From: Albidovulum sp.
GTDB lineage: Bacteria > Pseudomonadota > Alphaproteobacteria > Rhodobacterales > Rhodobacteraceae
NCBI GenBank assembly: GCA_028823855.1
Contig: JAPPFL010000068.1
Span: forward strand, 62,001-126,000
Length of the DNA: 64,000 nucleotides
Direction of reading: 5' to 3'
In this document: positions 19,019 through 27,536 of the stretch, one piece after another
Numbering within the stretch: the first letter of the stretch is position 1
How the letters are laid out: each line of letters opens with the position of its first letter
The notes under the pieces: model-generated
What the model was told of the DNA's origin: nothing
The model's input: the letters and a program-made list of their open reading frames with translations, nothing else
Databases searched by the model: none
Made by a program: the position numbers and the translations under genes

Positions 19019-19735
19019 TCAATTTATGGAAAAGTCGTAGCGGTGCAGCGATGCGCCGTTGCGCTTTAGCCAATTGTCGGGCGCGTCATGGTTCGGGAAT
19101 ATTTCTTCCAGCGTAGCCCAAAAGCAGTTTGAATGGTCCATAACTTTGAGATGCGCGACTTCGTGCGCGACAACGTATTCCATCACGTCGAACGGTGCCA
19201 TGATTAGGCGCCAGGAAACCATCAGGTTCCCCTTGCTGGAACAGGAACCCCAACGGGAGACCGGATCCTTGATGGAAATCCTATTGACCGGGTTAAGGCC
19301 GCCTAGCCGCTCCACGTATTTCGCCGCTGCACATTTCGTTCTTTCGGAGGCAAGTTGCATGCCCCAGTAAAGGATGTGCTCGGCGACGCTGTCGGCGGTA
19401 TTTGGAACCCTCAGTTCGGTTTCAGTCCGAACAATAGCATTGCCATTGCCAACCGCAATCCTGAGCAATTTGCCTTCTACCGGAAACTTAGAACCGATTT
19501 GCGGTTTGCAAACTGGCGGAATTTTTTTCAGCGAATTCCTGATCCAGGGTTCCTTGGACAAAGCAAATTCTGTCGCTGTCCCGACCGAACACGAATTCGG
19601 GATCGAAAGTTCAATTCTACCGCCTGAATGCTGCAAAATTTTAAGGCTCAGTCGTTTTGCCTTTGCAGATCGCCTGACAAAGATCGTCAAGGGAGGGCTT
19701 CCAGGCAAAACTACGGGGCGGACATCTGATTTCAT
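19019..19735 (-). CDS. YgjP-type (DUF45) metallopeptidase
   Basis: Cytoplasmic zinc metallopeptidase of the YgjP/SprT-like (DUF45) group, 238 residues. The zinc site is visible as VVAHEVAHLKVMDHSNCFW, giving HExxH plus a downstream His. The upstream family motif WGSCSSKGN and the following RLIMAPFDVMEYV are in place. An N-terminal beta-rich region with RRSAKAKRLSLKI is typical. Physiological substrates of this group are poorly known. The gene converges with lpdA 90 bp away and is not obviously in an operon. Confidence 0.92.
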   Translation of the reverse strand: MKSDVRPVVLPGSPPLTIFVRRSAKAKRLSLKILQHSGGRIELSIPNSCSVGTATEFALSKEPWIRNSLKKIPPVCKPQIGSKFPVEGKLLRIAVGNGNAIVRTETELRVPNTADSVAEHILYWGMQLASERTKCAAAKYVERLGGLNPVNRISIKDPVSRWGSCSSKGNLMVSWRLIMAPFDVMEYVVAHEVAHLKVMDHSNCFWATLEEIFPNHDAPDNWLKRNGASLHRYDFSIN

Positions 19736-20139
19736 ATGCTTTGCGGAACCTCTCGATCGGCCAATCGAATTCGAACCTTCCAGAGCGATTCATTCTCGCC
19801 AAGGCTTCGAATTCGCAAAATTTCCGATTGCGTTAGAATTCTAAACCAAAATATAGAGCTTGTTGACTTTCATGGCGACAATTTATTGATCGGCAATTGA
19901 AATGCCCTGATTTGCTGCGGTTAAGTATTCCCGGCCAATCCAAAGCTCTTTTCGCAAGGGTTTGACGCTAAAGGCATCGGCTTGTGCGATAGTATTTCGC
20001 GAGCGCAGACCATAAGACGATTCGCGGGAATGCCTACCGAAGCGATTCATGGCGCATTGCTCAAAAGCTTTGACAACTGCAGCCGCTATGTGGCAATGCC
20101 CGCTTCGGAATTTTGCCGCGCCGTGGGAAAGGAACCTAA
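19736..20139. other. 404-bp spacer, nothing recognised
   Basis: Divergent spacer upstream of both the metallopeptidase and the FYDLN gene. It contains an AT-rich patch near 19840-19880. No RNA gene or conserved element was recognised; promoters for both neighbours presumably lie here. Confidence 0.4.
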
Positions 20140-20472
20140 ATGCCCAAGGAAGAATGGGGATTAAAGCACTATTGTGCCGGATGCGGCACAAAATTCTATG
20201 ACTTAGTACGTGATCCAATTTCCTGCCCGAAATGCGGAAAGATCGTGGAGTTTCCAGAAGCGCGCAACGAACGTGACAAAATCGACGATATGGAAGCCAA
20301 ACGCGACAAGCCAAGGGATACCGCTTCAAGCGGGATCGGCGATGACGACGCCGTTTTGGGCGAAGACCACGATGCCGATGTCGATTTGGTCGATTCCGTT
20401 CTCGACGACGAAGGTTCCGATACTGTTAGCTTGGAAGACATCGCCGACGTTCCAAAGGTCGACGAGTCGTAG
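20140..20472 (+). CDS. FYDLN acid protein (TIGR02300 family)
   Basis: A 110-residue alphaproteobacterial protein of unknown function. The N-terminus (residues 1-45) has two zinc-knuckle CxxC pairs, CAGCGTKFYDL and CPKCGKIVEF, with the FYDL signature that names the family. The rest is a highly acidic, probably disordered tail (DDDAVLGEDHDADVD and similar) with a positive patch at about residues 46-60. The role is not established. It stands alone upstream of tRNA-Ala. Family presence supports the alphaproteobacterial assignment. Confidence 0.93.
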   Translation: MPKEEWGLKHYCAGCGTKFYDLVRDPISCPKCGKIVEFPEARNERDKIDDMEAKRDKPRDTASSGIGDDDAVLGEDHDADVDLVDSVLDDEGSDTVSLEDIADVPKVDES

Positions 20473-20743
20473 CGCATGCCGATGTCGCCGCGGAACATAT
20501 TGCCGTGATTCTAGCTGCACCGGCTCAATTTGCGATGCTCGGCAAGTAGTGAATTGCTAGTCGAAAGGAGGCTAGCGTTATATTCGAGCCGATGAACGCG
20601 CCAGCAGCGGTCAAGCGCTCATTCGATGTAGAATCCGGCAATTGGCAGCCTTCGCAAGCAGATCGAAATTAAGAGAATCGGCTTGTGGAGGGTGCTGGAA
20701 ATTGGTATGCGGGCCTCTAAGCGGCAGCCCGCTATTCGATTTC

Positions 20744-20819
<76 letters not shown>

Positions 20820-20855
20820 AACCACAGCCGCAATTCGCCGCAATCGGTGTAAGCC

Positions 20856-21479
20856 GTGAGTCGCAAGGTTATAGGCATCCTGCGGGGAATAAGGCCCGAC
20901 GAAGCGGCTGATGTAGCTGCAGCTGTCTTGAATGCCGGAATTCGGCGCGTAGAGGTCACCTTGGATTCTCCCGGAGCTTTGGATTCAATCGACGAATTAA
21001 GCGGAAAATTTTCCGGGCAGGGCGAGTTCGGCGCCGGGACTGTATTGAACGAACGCGATGTTGAAGCCGCCGCCGAATCCGGAGCGTCATTTGTCGTATC
21101 GCCCGATTGCAATTTGTCGGTTATTCGCCGGACAAAGGATTTAGGACTCTCGTCGTTCCCCGGCGTGTTTACGGCCACCGAATGCTTTGCCGCGCTGAGA
21201 GGCGGCGCAGACGGCCTAAAGATGTTTCCAGCTTCCCTGCTGGGACTTGACGGCATGGCGGCGCTTAGAACCGTCTTGGGCTCCGCGCCGGATTTGTACG
21301 CGGTGGGCGGCGTGAGTCCTGAAAATTTTGGCGAATGGATTGCTGCCGGCGCCGACGGGTTCGGCATCGGGTCGGCCTTGTTCAAAAGCGGACTGTCGGT
21401 CGACGAGGTAGGCAGGCGCGCCCGGGCTACTGCGATCGCGTTCGACAAAGCAATCTCCGGACGGAATCGACTGAATTGA
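20856..21479 (+). CDS. KDPG/KDPGal-type aldolase
   Basis: Class I aldolase of the 2-dehydro-3-deoxy-phosphogluconate / -phosphogalactonate family, which splits the six-carbon keto acid phosphate into pyruvate and glyceraldehyde 3-phosphate. It has 207 residues, normal length. Family features are VIGILRGIRPDEA at the start, RRVEVTLDSP with the catalytic Glu, FGAGTVL, the Schiff-base Lys in DGLKMFPASLLG, and GGVSPENFGEWIAAGADGFGIGSAL. The start (I-L-R-G-I) and the K-M-F-P form are closer to the DgoA (galactonate) branch, but sequence alone does not settle the substrate. GTG at 20856 lies 36 bp after tRNA-Ala. The Gfo/Idh/MocA gene that follows may act in the same sugar-acid route. Confidence 0.88.
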   Translation: MSRKVIGILRGIRPDEAADVAAAVLNAGIRRVEVTLDSPGALDSIDELSGKFSGQGEFGAGTVLNERDVEAAAESGASFVVSPDCNLSVIRRTKDLGLSSFPGVFTATECFAALRGGADGLKMFPASLLGLDGMAALRTVLGSAPDLYAVGGVSPENFGEWIAAGADGFGIGSALFKSGLSVDEVGRRARATAIAFDKAISGRNRLN

Positions 21480-21921
21480 TTCCGCTTGCGGATTTGGAAT
21501 TCGCCCTTCGAAAATTTCTTTTGAATTGCTGGCGATAGTGAATTCCCTGCCTCTTGCAGCCACGCTTGCGCCGTCACCAATTCAATTCGACCGCGAAAAT
21601 AACTTAGCGGCGATTCGATCGTGCATTTCGAGTCTACTAGCGAAATCGCTCATGATTTGCGGGTTTGAACGCGGTTTGCATTCCGGCGAAGCGGCAAGAA
21701 CATCTTTGCGTCGAGGCACTCCGCGCCTTGACTGCAACCTAGTGCCCAACTCGGAGCGCGAGGCGGAAATCGAAAGCCGCGCCTCAATAATCGATCGTTT
21801 CTACCATTCCCACGCAAATTGGAATAACGAGTGCGTTGAATTTCGTCCGATCGGCGAAAATTGGAAAATTGGCTGAATCAACAAGGGTCGGTCGGCAATA
21901 GCAACAAACGGGAGTAAATTT
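21480..21921. other. 442-bp spacer, nothing recognised
   Basis: A plus-strand frame of 116 codons covers most of it but has no family resemblance, no ribosome-binding site, and a composition like the flanking non-coding DNA. ACGGGAG at about 21909-21915 is the ribosome-binding site of the next gene. Confidence 0.4.
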
Positions 21922-23052
21922 ATGGAAGACAAGCCGAGAATTCGCGTCGGGCTCGTTGGAGCGGGTTTCATGGGACGGTGCCATGCGAACGCGTTTCGCT
22001 CGGTAGCGGGAATTTTTGATCTTCCTGCTGAAATTGAGCTGGAAATCTTGGCGGATGCGGACGAAAAACTCGCCGCTGAAAACGCAAGCGAACTTGGTTT
22101 CAGGCGTTCGACCGGAGATTGGCGCAAACTGGCATCGGACCTCGAAGTCGATGTAGTCGCAATCGCAGCGCCGAATTCGCTTCACGAGCCGATCGCGACC
22201 GATGCTATTGCGAACGGCAAATCGGTCTATTGCGAAAAACCGCTTGCCGTTGACGGCGAAGCGGCGAAGCGGATGATGGATGCTGCGGAATTGGCGGGCG
22301 CGACGACGCTCGTCGGATTTAATTTTCTAAGCAATCCTTTGATGACGCTCGCCCGCGAAATGGTGCAAGACGGCGACATTGGAGACGTCACGTGTTTCAG
22401 AGGTCGCCATGCCGAAGATTATATGGCAAGCGGAGATTCTCCTCACACGTTCCGGACCGATCCCGCCGGCGGTGGCGCTCTTGCCGACCTGGGCAGCCAT
22501 ATTATCGCCATGGCGCGCTATCTGGTGGGTCCAATAATTGAAGTTGGCGGAAATTTGAGAACGATTCACGAAACTCGGCCCGAATCGCAGGGTTCTAGCC
22601 GCCTCGTGCCCGTCGAGGTCGACGACGTAGCGTATTCGCATGTGGTTTTCGAAAACGGCGCCGCGGGAGTCATCGAAGCGAACTGGGCGGCGAGCGGAAA
22701 GACGATGGATCTTTCTTTCGAGATTACAGGGAGCGCCGGGTCTATCGTTTTTACCCAGGAACGCATGAACGAGCTACGCGTGTGGCGGCGAAAGCCATCG
22801 CGCAGACAAAATGGATTTACAATTATCGAATCCGGTCCGGATCATCCGCCCTACGGGCGATTTTGCCCCGCTCCAGGCCATCAGCTCGGATTCAACGATC
22901 TAAAGGTCATCGAAGTATCGCGCCTGATTCACGGAATCGTCGAGGGCCGAGCCGCTTTTCCCGATTTCCGGGAGGCGTACCGGATCCAGCTAACGGTAGA
23001 CGCGATTCGTCGATCGTCGACGGAAAGGCGCTGGATCAGAGTATTCGAATAA
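21922..23052 (+). CDS. Gfo/Idh/MocA-family oxidoreductase
   Basis: NAD(P)-dependent sugar or sugar-derivative dehydrogenase, 376 residues. The N-terminal Rossmann fold begins RVGLVGAGFMGRCHANAF. The family's EKP motif is seen as YCEKPLAVDG at about residue 105. The C-terminal beta domain contains GGALADLGSHIIAMARYLVG with the conserved Asp/His pair. The exact substrate is unknown; homologues act on inositols, galactose or glucosides. The aldolase upstream suggests a sugar-acid pathway, but 440 bp separates them so a shared operon is uncertain. It ends 51 bp from the convergent ecm gene. Confidence 0.92.
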   Translation: MEDKPRIRVGLVGAGFMGRCHANAFRSVAGIFDLPAEIELEILADADEKLAAENASELGFRRSTGDWRKLASDLEVDVVAIAAPNSLHEPIATDAIANGKSVYCEKPLAVDGEAAKRMMDAAELAGATTLVGFNFLSNPLMTLAREMVQDGDIGDVTCFRGRHAEDYMASGDSPHTFRTDPAGGGALADLGSHIIAMARYLVGPIIEVGGNLRTIHETRPESQGSSRLVPVEVDDVAYSHVVFENGAAGVIEANWAASGKTMDLSFEITGSAGSIVFTQERMNELRVWRRKPSRRQNGFTIIESGPDHPPYGRFCPAPGHQLGFNDLKVIEVSRLIHGIVEGRAAFPDFREAYRIQLTVDAIRRSSTERRWIRVFE

Positions 23053-23103
23053 TGCGTCTCCGGAATTTCGCGCGGCAGACTCGGGGGAATAGGCGACGAA
23101 ATC

Positions 23104-25071
23104 CTATTCGGCGGCGATTTCGCTCGGCTCCGCGATATCGACAATATCCATCATGATTCGATTCAAGTCGAAATCCTTGGGCGAAAAAACGGCCGTCGCG
23201 CCGATCGCCTTCAGGCGATTAGCGTCGGCTTCGGGAATGATGCCGCCAACAATGACGGGTATATGGCCAAGTTCATCCTCATGGAGTCTTTCAATCAATT
23301 GAATGACAAGCGAGATATGGGAGCCTGAGAGAATTGAAAGGCCGATAACATGCGGATTCTGGTCCTTTGCGAATTCTACGATTTCATCGACAGTGAATCG
23401 AATTCCCTCGTAGGCGATATCCATTCCGCAGTCGCGAGCGCGGTATGCAATTTGTTCCGCGCCGTTGGAGTGCCCGTCTAGTCCGGGCTTCGCGATCAGC
23501 AGTTTCAATCGACGTCCGAGACGAGCGGAAACGGAATCGACGGCCGCCCTGATTTCCTCCAAGCCTTCCGTGAAATTCGACGGTGCCCGGCTAACTCCGG
23601 TCGGCGAACGGTATTCGCCGAAGATTTCCCGGATGACCGCGCCCCATTCTCCCGTGGTCGCTCCCGCTTCAGCCGCCTCTATTGAAGGCGGCATGATATT
23701 GGAGCCGGTCTTGGCGGCTTCGCGGAGCCTTGCCAGGGCGCTTTCGACCGAAGCGTCATGCCGCGAAGCGCGCCAATTGTTCAGATGTTCGATTTGGACG
23801 GCTTCCGACTTCCGGTCTACGACAAAAAACGAATCATCGCCGGTCTCAAGCGGCGATTTTTCGCCCTGTCGAAACATGTTGACGCCTACCACCGCCGTGC
23901 GGCCCGACTCGATTCGCTTTAGACGGGCGGCGTTGGATTCAACCAGCCGGGACTTCATATAGCCGATCGCGGAAACGGCACCGCCCATGGCTTCAATGTT
24001 CGCCAGTTCCGTTCGGGCGCCGTCCTTCAATTCCTCTACTTTTGATTGAACAACCGGGTTGCCGTCGAACAAATCGCCGTATTCCAGCAAGTCGGTTTCG
24101 TAAGCGAGGATTTGCTGCATTCTCAGCGACCATTGCTGGTCCCACGGACGCGGCAGGCCGAGAGCCTCGTTCCATGCAGGTAGCTGCACGGCGCGAGCTC
24201 TCGCGTTCTTCGACAGCGTTACTGCGAGCATTTCTAGCAAGATGCGATAGACGTTGTTTTCGGGCTGCTGCTCGGTCAGTCCCAGGCTATTGACTTGAAC
24301 GCCGTAGCGGAAGCGACGGAATTTTTCGTTCCGAATTCCGTAGCGCTTCTTGCAGATTTCGTCCCATAATTCGCAGAATGCGCGCATTTTGCACATTTCG
24401 GTTACGAACCGGATTCCCGCGTTCACGAAAAAGGAAATCCTGCCCACAAGGTAGGGGAAGTCCGCAACGGGTATCTGCTTTCGGACGCCGTCGAGCACGG
24501 CGATAGCCGTCGCCAGCGCATATGCGAGTTCCTGCTCCGGCTTCGCGCCCGCCTCTTGAAGATGGTAGGAGCATACGTTCGTCGGATTCCATTTTGGAAT
24601 GCCGGCGTAGCAGTAGGACGCGACGTCGGCCACCATTCTGAGAGACGGCTCCGGCGGGCAAATGTAGGTGCCGCGACTGAGGTACTCCTTGATTATGTCG
24701 TTTTGCACTGTGCCTCTCAGCTTGAAAATCTCCGCACCCCGCTCTTTGGCGAGCGCGACATAGAGAGCAAGTAGCCACGGAGCCGTCGCGTTTATAGTCA
24801 TTGAAGTATTCGAGTGCTCCAGAGGTATTCCGTCAAAAAGAGCCCTCATGTCTCCTAGATGGCAAATGGGAACTCCTACTTTCCCCACTTCTCCCGCCGC
24901 AATTGGATGGTCGCTGTCGTACCCGGTCTGAGTGGGCAGATCGAATGCCACCGACAGGCCGGTTTGGCCCTTAGCCAGATTCGAGCGGAAAAGCTTGTTG
25001 GATTCGTCGGCCGAAGAGTGGCCGGCATAGGTTCTGAATAGCCAAGGCTTATCGTGAACGGGACTCTCCAT
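23104..25071 (-). CDS. ecm: ethylmalonyl-CoA mutase (B12-dependent)
   Basis: Adenosylcobalamin-dependent mutase converting ethylmalonyl-CoA to methylsuccinyl-CoA in the ethylmalonyl-CoA pathway. The catalytic barrel starts KPWLFRTYAGHSSADESN and includes LSVAFDLPTQTGYDSDHP. The cobalamin-binding domain begins near the last 130 residues with KPGLDGHSNGAEQIA, containing the DxHxxG box. The HSNG form, rather than the HDRG of methylmalonyl-CoA mutase, and the location opposite ccr both point to Ecm. ATG at 25071 gives 655 residues, close to known Ecm proteins; in-frame ATG at 25113 and TTG at 25137 would extend it. Small and large regions are in one chain. Confidence 0.94.
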   Translation of the reverse strand: MESPVHDKPWLFRTYAGHSSADESNKLFRSNLAKGQTGLSVAFDLPTQTGYDSDHPIAAGEVGKVGVPICHLGDMRALFDGIPLEHSNTSMTINATAPWLLALYVALAKERGAEIFKLRGTVQNDIIKEYLSRGTYICPPEPSLRMVADVASYCYAGIPKWNPTNVCSYHLQEAGAKPEQELAYALATAIAVLDGVRKQIPVADFPYLVGRISFFVNAGIRFVTEMCKMRAFCELWDEICKKRYGIRNEKFRRFRYGVQVNSLGLTEQQPENNVYRILLEMLAVTLSKNARARAVQLPAWNEALGLPRPWDQQWSLRMQQILAYETDLLEYGDLFDGNPVVQSKVEELKDGARTELANIEAMGGAVSAIGYMKSRLVESNAARLKRIESGRTAVVGVNMFRQGEKSPLETGDDSFFVVDRKSEAVQIEHLNNWRASRHDASVESALARLREAAKTGSNIMPPSIEAAEAGATTGEWGAVIREIFGEYRSPTGVSRAPSNFTEGLEEIRAAVDSVSARLGRRLKLLIAKPGLDGHSNGAEQIAYRARDCGMDIAYEGIRFTVDEIVEFAKDQNPHVIGLSILSGSHISLVIQLIERLHEDELGHIPVIVGGIIPEADANRLKAIGATAVFSPKDFDLNRIMMDIVDIAEPSEIAAE

Positions 25072-25138
25072 GAGAACATTTCCGCTTGCCGCCTTCTGCG
25101 CAAGGCTTACCATAGCGACCGCCGGGTGTTCGTTCAAT

Positions 25139-25274
25139 ATGCTGCGCCGCAGCAGCGCAAAATTACAATGATTCCCTTACGTTTTGCTCACGGCCGAATA
25201 TTATCGAAAATCCCTATCGTGGGTCGGCGAGCGCGGCGCGCTGTTCGACTAAGGAAAATGTTGCAGCGCAGCAT
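25139..25274. promoter_or_regulatory. 13-bp inverted repeat between ecm and ccr
   Basis: ATGCTGCGCCGCA at 25139-25151 and TGCAGCGCAGCAT at 25262-25274 are reverse complements of each other except for one base. The arms lie 67 bp from the ecm ATG (25071) and 83 bp from the ccr ATG (25358), so each divergent gene has one arm in the same relative orientation. This layout fits two half-sites for one regulator controlling both genes. It is a visual match; no regulator is assigned. Confidence 0.5.
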
Positions 25275-25357
25275 TCTTAAGTCTAGGTGACTGTTGAAAT
25301 CCGATTTCGTTTGTGGATCCGAGATCGAGTCGAACACGAATTCCAGGAGTGCCGAGA

Positions 25358-26665
25358 ATGGGTGGCAATTTGCAACTCGCAGCGGCGGAAGCCAAACCGC
25401 GAGAAGGAAAGCCGATTTACGAGATCGGCGAAATACCGCCGGTTGGGCATGTGCCCGATCGCATGTATGCTTGGGCCATACGCAGAGAGCGCCACGGGGA
25501 ACCGGCGGATGCCATGCAAATGGAAGTAGTGGACGTCCCGGAGATCGATAGCCAGGAAGTTCTCGTGTTCGTTATGGCGGCGGGCGTCAACTACAATGGT
25601 ATCTGGGCCGCGCTAGGAAAGCCGATTTCGACTTTCGATGTGCATCGCGCCGATTACCACGTCGCGGGGTCCGACGCTTCCGGAATCGTATGGGCTGTCG
25701 GCGAAAAAGTCAAAAGGTGGAATGTAGGCGATGAAGTTGTGATTCATTGCAACCAAGACGACGGCGACGACGAGCACTGCAACGGCGGCGACCCGATGTT
25801 TTCGCCTTCCCAGCGCATTTGGGGCTACGAGACGCCGGATGGATCATTCGCGCAATTCACGAGGGTGCAGGCCCAGCAGCTAATGCGTCGCCCGAGGCAC
25901 CTGACATGGGAAGAGAGCGCATGCTATACGCTAACGCTCGCGACCGCCTATAGAATGCTATTCGGCCATCGGCCCAATGTTCTGCAGCCCGGCCAGAACG
26001 TTTTGGTCTGGGGAGCGTCGGGCGGGCTCGGTTCCTTTGCGATACAATTGATCAACACGGCCGGAGCGAATGCGATCGGAGTTATTTCCGATGAAAGCAA
26101 GCGAGACTTCGTTCTCGACCTAGGGGCGAAAGGCGTTATCAACCGCAAAAATTTCAATTGCTGGGGTAAACTGCCGCAAGTCAATACGCCCGGCTACCGC
26201 GAATGGTTCAAGGAAGTGCGAAATTTCGGGAAAGCCATTTGGGACATTACCGGCAAAGGCAATAACGTCGATCTGGTTTTCGAGCATCCCGGCGAAGCGA
26301 CTTTTCCCGTTTCGACATTCGTCGTGAAAAGAGGAGGCATGGTCGTAATCTGCGCCGGCACGACCGGTTACAATCTAACGATGGATGCGCGCTACGTCTG
26401 GATGCACCAAAAACGAATCCAGGGATCCCACTTTGCTAATTTGCAGCAGGCCAGCCAGGCGAATCAGCTCATGGTGGAGCGGCGACTGGATCCCTGCATG
26501 TCGGAAGTATTTCCATGGGAGCAAATTCCCGACGCGCACATGAAAATGATGCGCAACGAGCATAGCCCGGGAAATATGGCGGTTCTGGTCTCCGTTCCGG
26601 CGACAGGGCTCAGAACTTTGGACGATGCCGTCGAGGCGAGCCTAGAGGGGAATTTTGGGCGGTAG
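25358..26665 (+). CDS. ccr: crotonyl-CoA carboxylase/reductase
   Basis: Key enzyme of the ethylmalonyl-CoA pathway: reductive carboxylation of crotonyl-CoA with NADPH and CO2 to ethylmalonyl-CoA. A 435-residue medium-chain reductase. Features include the family start EIGEIPPVGHVPDRMYAW, VNYNGIWAALG, the CO2-region HCNQDDGDDEHCNGGDPM, NADPH-binding VLVWGASGGLGSFAIQL, and FEHPGEATFPVS. The ATG at 25358 follows CAGGAGT at 25343-25349. It is divergent from ecm, the next but one enzyme of the same pathway. The remaining pathway genes are not in this window. Confidence 0.97.
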   Translation: MGGNLQLAAAEAKPREGKPIYEIGEIPPVGHVPDRMYAWAIRRERHGEPADAMQMEVVDVPEIDSQEVLVFVMAAGVNYNGIWAALGKPISTFDVHRADYHVAGSDASGIVWAVGEKVKRWNVGDEVVIHCNQDDGDDEHCNGGDPMFSPSQRIWGYETPDGSFAQFTRVQAQQLMRRPRHLTWEESACYTLTLATAYRMLFGHRPNVLQPGQNVLVWGASGGLGSFAIQLINTAGANAIGVISDESKRDFVLDLGAKGVINRKNFNCWGKLPQVNTPGYREWFKEVRNFGKAIWDITGKGNNVDLVFEHPGEATFPVSTFVVKRGGMVVICAGTTGYNLTMDARYVWMHQKRIQGSHFANLQQASQANQLMVERRLDPCMSEVFPWEQIPDAHMKMMRNEHSPGNMAVLVSVPATGLRTLDDAVEASLEGNFGR

Positions 26666-26768
26666 GGCCTGCGCTTCAGCTGTTTCTCCTTCGAATACTA
26701 GGCGCGGCCGATCCAAAGTTTCAGGGCTATGCCGAAAATTGAAGGATCGGTCGCCGCGCGCCCCGCGG

Positions 26769-27536
26769 TCAGGCTTTGATGATGAATCTAAAGACGGCCG
26801 ATGCGGTCCAGCCGGCGGCAATGGCGATCAAGAGCGATAGCAGGCCGTAAGCCAGCGGTTGGTCGTGAGCTAGATTGTACATCCAGCGTTCAAGCCCTAC
26901 TTTCCGCACGAAAATTGTCTGCTCGTGATTGTCGATGACTTCTCCGTCGCGGGTCAAGTAGATTTTTACCGAATAGTCGCCTTCCACGAGATTTGCCGGC
27001 AATGCTATTCTGGTTCCGAATAGAGTCTCTTCGACGAATTCGACACGTACAGGGATATCGGAGTACAGGCCCTCACTAGTTCGCAATCGAATCAAGGCTT
27101 CCCTGAAAATTTCCGAATCCTGGCTATTCGCAGGATTGCCGACGGCATCGATCATTTGGTCGACGCTGATTTCATGGACCAGATCCTCGGCCTCGCTGAG
27201 CGTTTTTTCCAAGTCTCCGGTCGTCGCGATTGCGTGAAATGTCGGCGCCTGCCCGATTTTGACGGAGTCGGCGTTGATCCAGATTCCGAATTTGCGAAGC
27301 TTTCGGCGAACCACGACCGGCGCGAGCGGGCCGGCAACCGTGATGACGACATGAAGTGCACTGGCTCCTAGGAGCGGTTCGTCGCGCTTCACGGCTCCGT
27401 AAACGAGAATTTCGGAACCGTCGAAATTCGCGGATATTGAAACGCGGTTTTGGCTAAGCGCGGCAACAACGGATTCATTGGCATTCGCATGCGTCGCCCC
27501 AAGCGCGAGAATCAATGGAAGAGCGCGCAGGATCAT
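26769..27536 (-). CDS. TIGR02186-family membrane protein
   Basis: A 255-residue protein of an alphaproteobacterial family of unknown function that typically accompanies TauE-like exporters. It starts with a signal peptide (MILRALPLILALGATHANA) and has a large periplasmic portion with the family's repeated beta pattern (LVYGAVKRDEP, VVRRKLRKFGIWIN). A C-terminal membrane helix follows (GLLSLLIAIAAGWTASAVF). It overlaps the tauE-like gene by 4 bp (ATGA at 27533-27536), so the two are translationally coupled. A role as periplasmic partner of the exporter is inference from this pairing. Confidence 0.9.
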   Translation of the reverse strand: MILRALPLILALGATHANANESVVAALSQNRVSISANFDGSEILVYGAVKRDEPLLGASALHVVITVAGPLAPVVVRRKLRKFGIWINADSVKIGQAPTFHAIATTGDLEKTLSEAEDLVHEISVDQMIDAVGNPANSQDSEIFREALIRLRTSEGLYSDIPVRVEFVEETLFGTRIALPANLVEGDYSVKIYLTRDGEVIDNHEQTIFVRKVGLERWMYNLAHDQPLAYGLLSLLIAIAAGWTASAVFRFIIKA

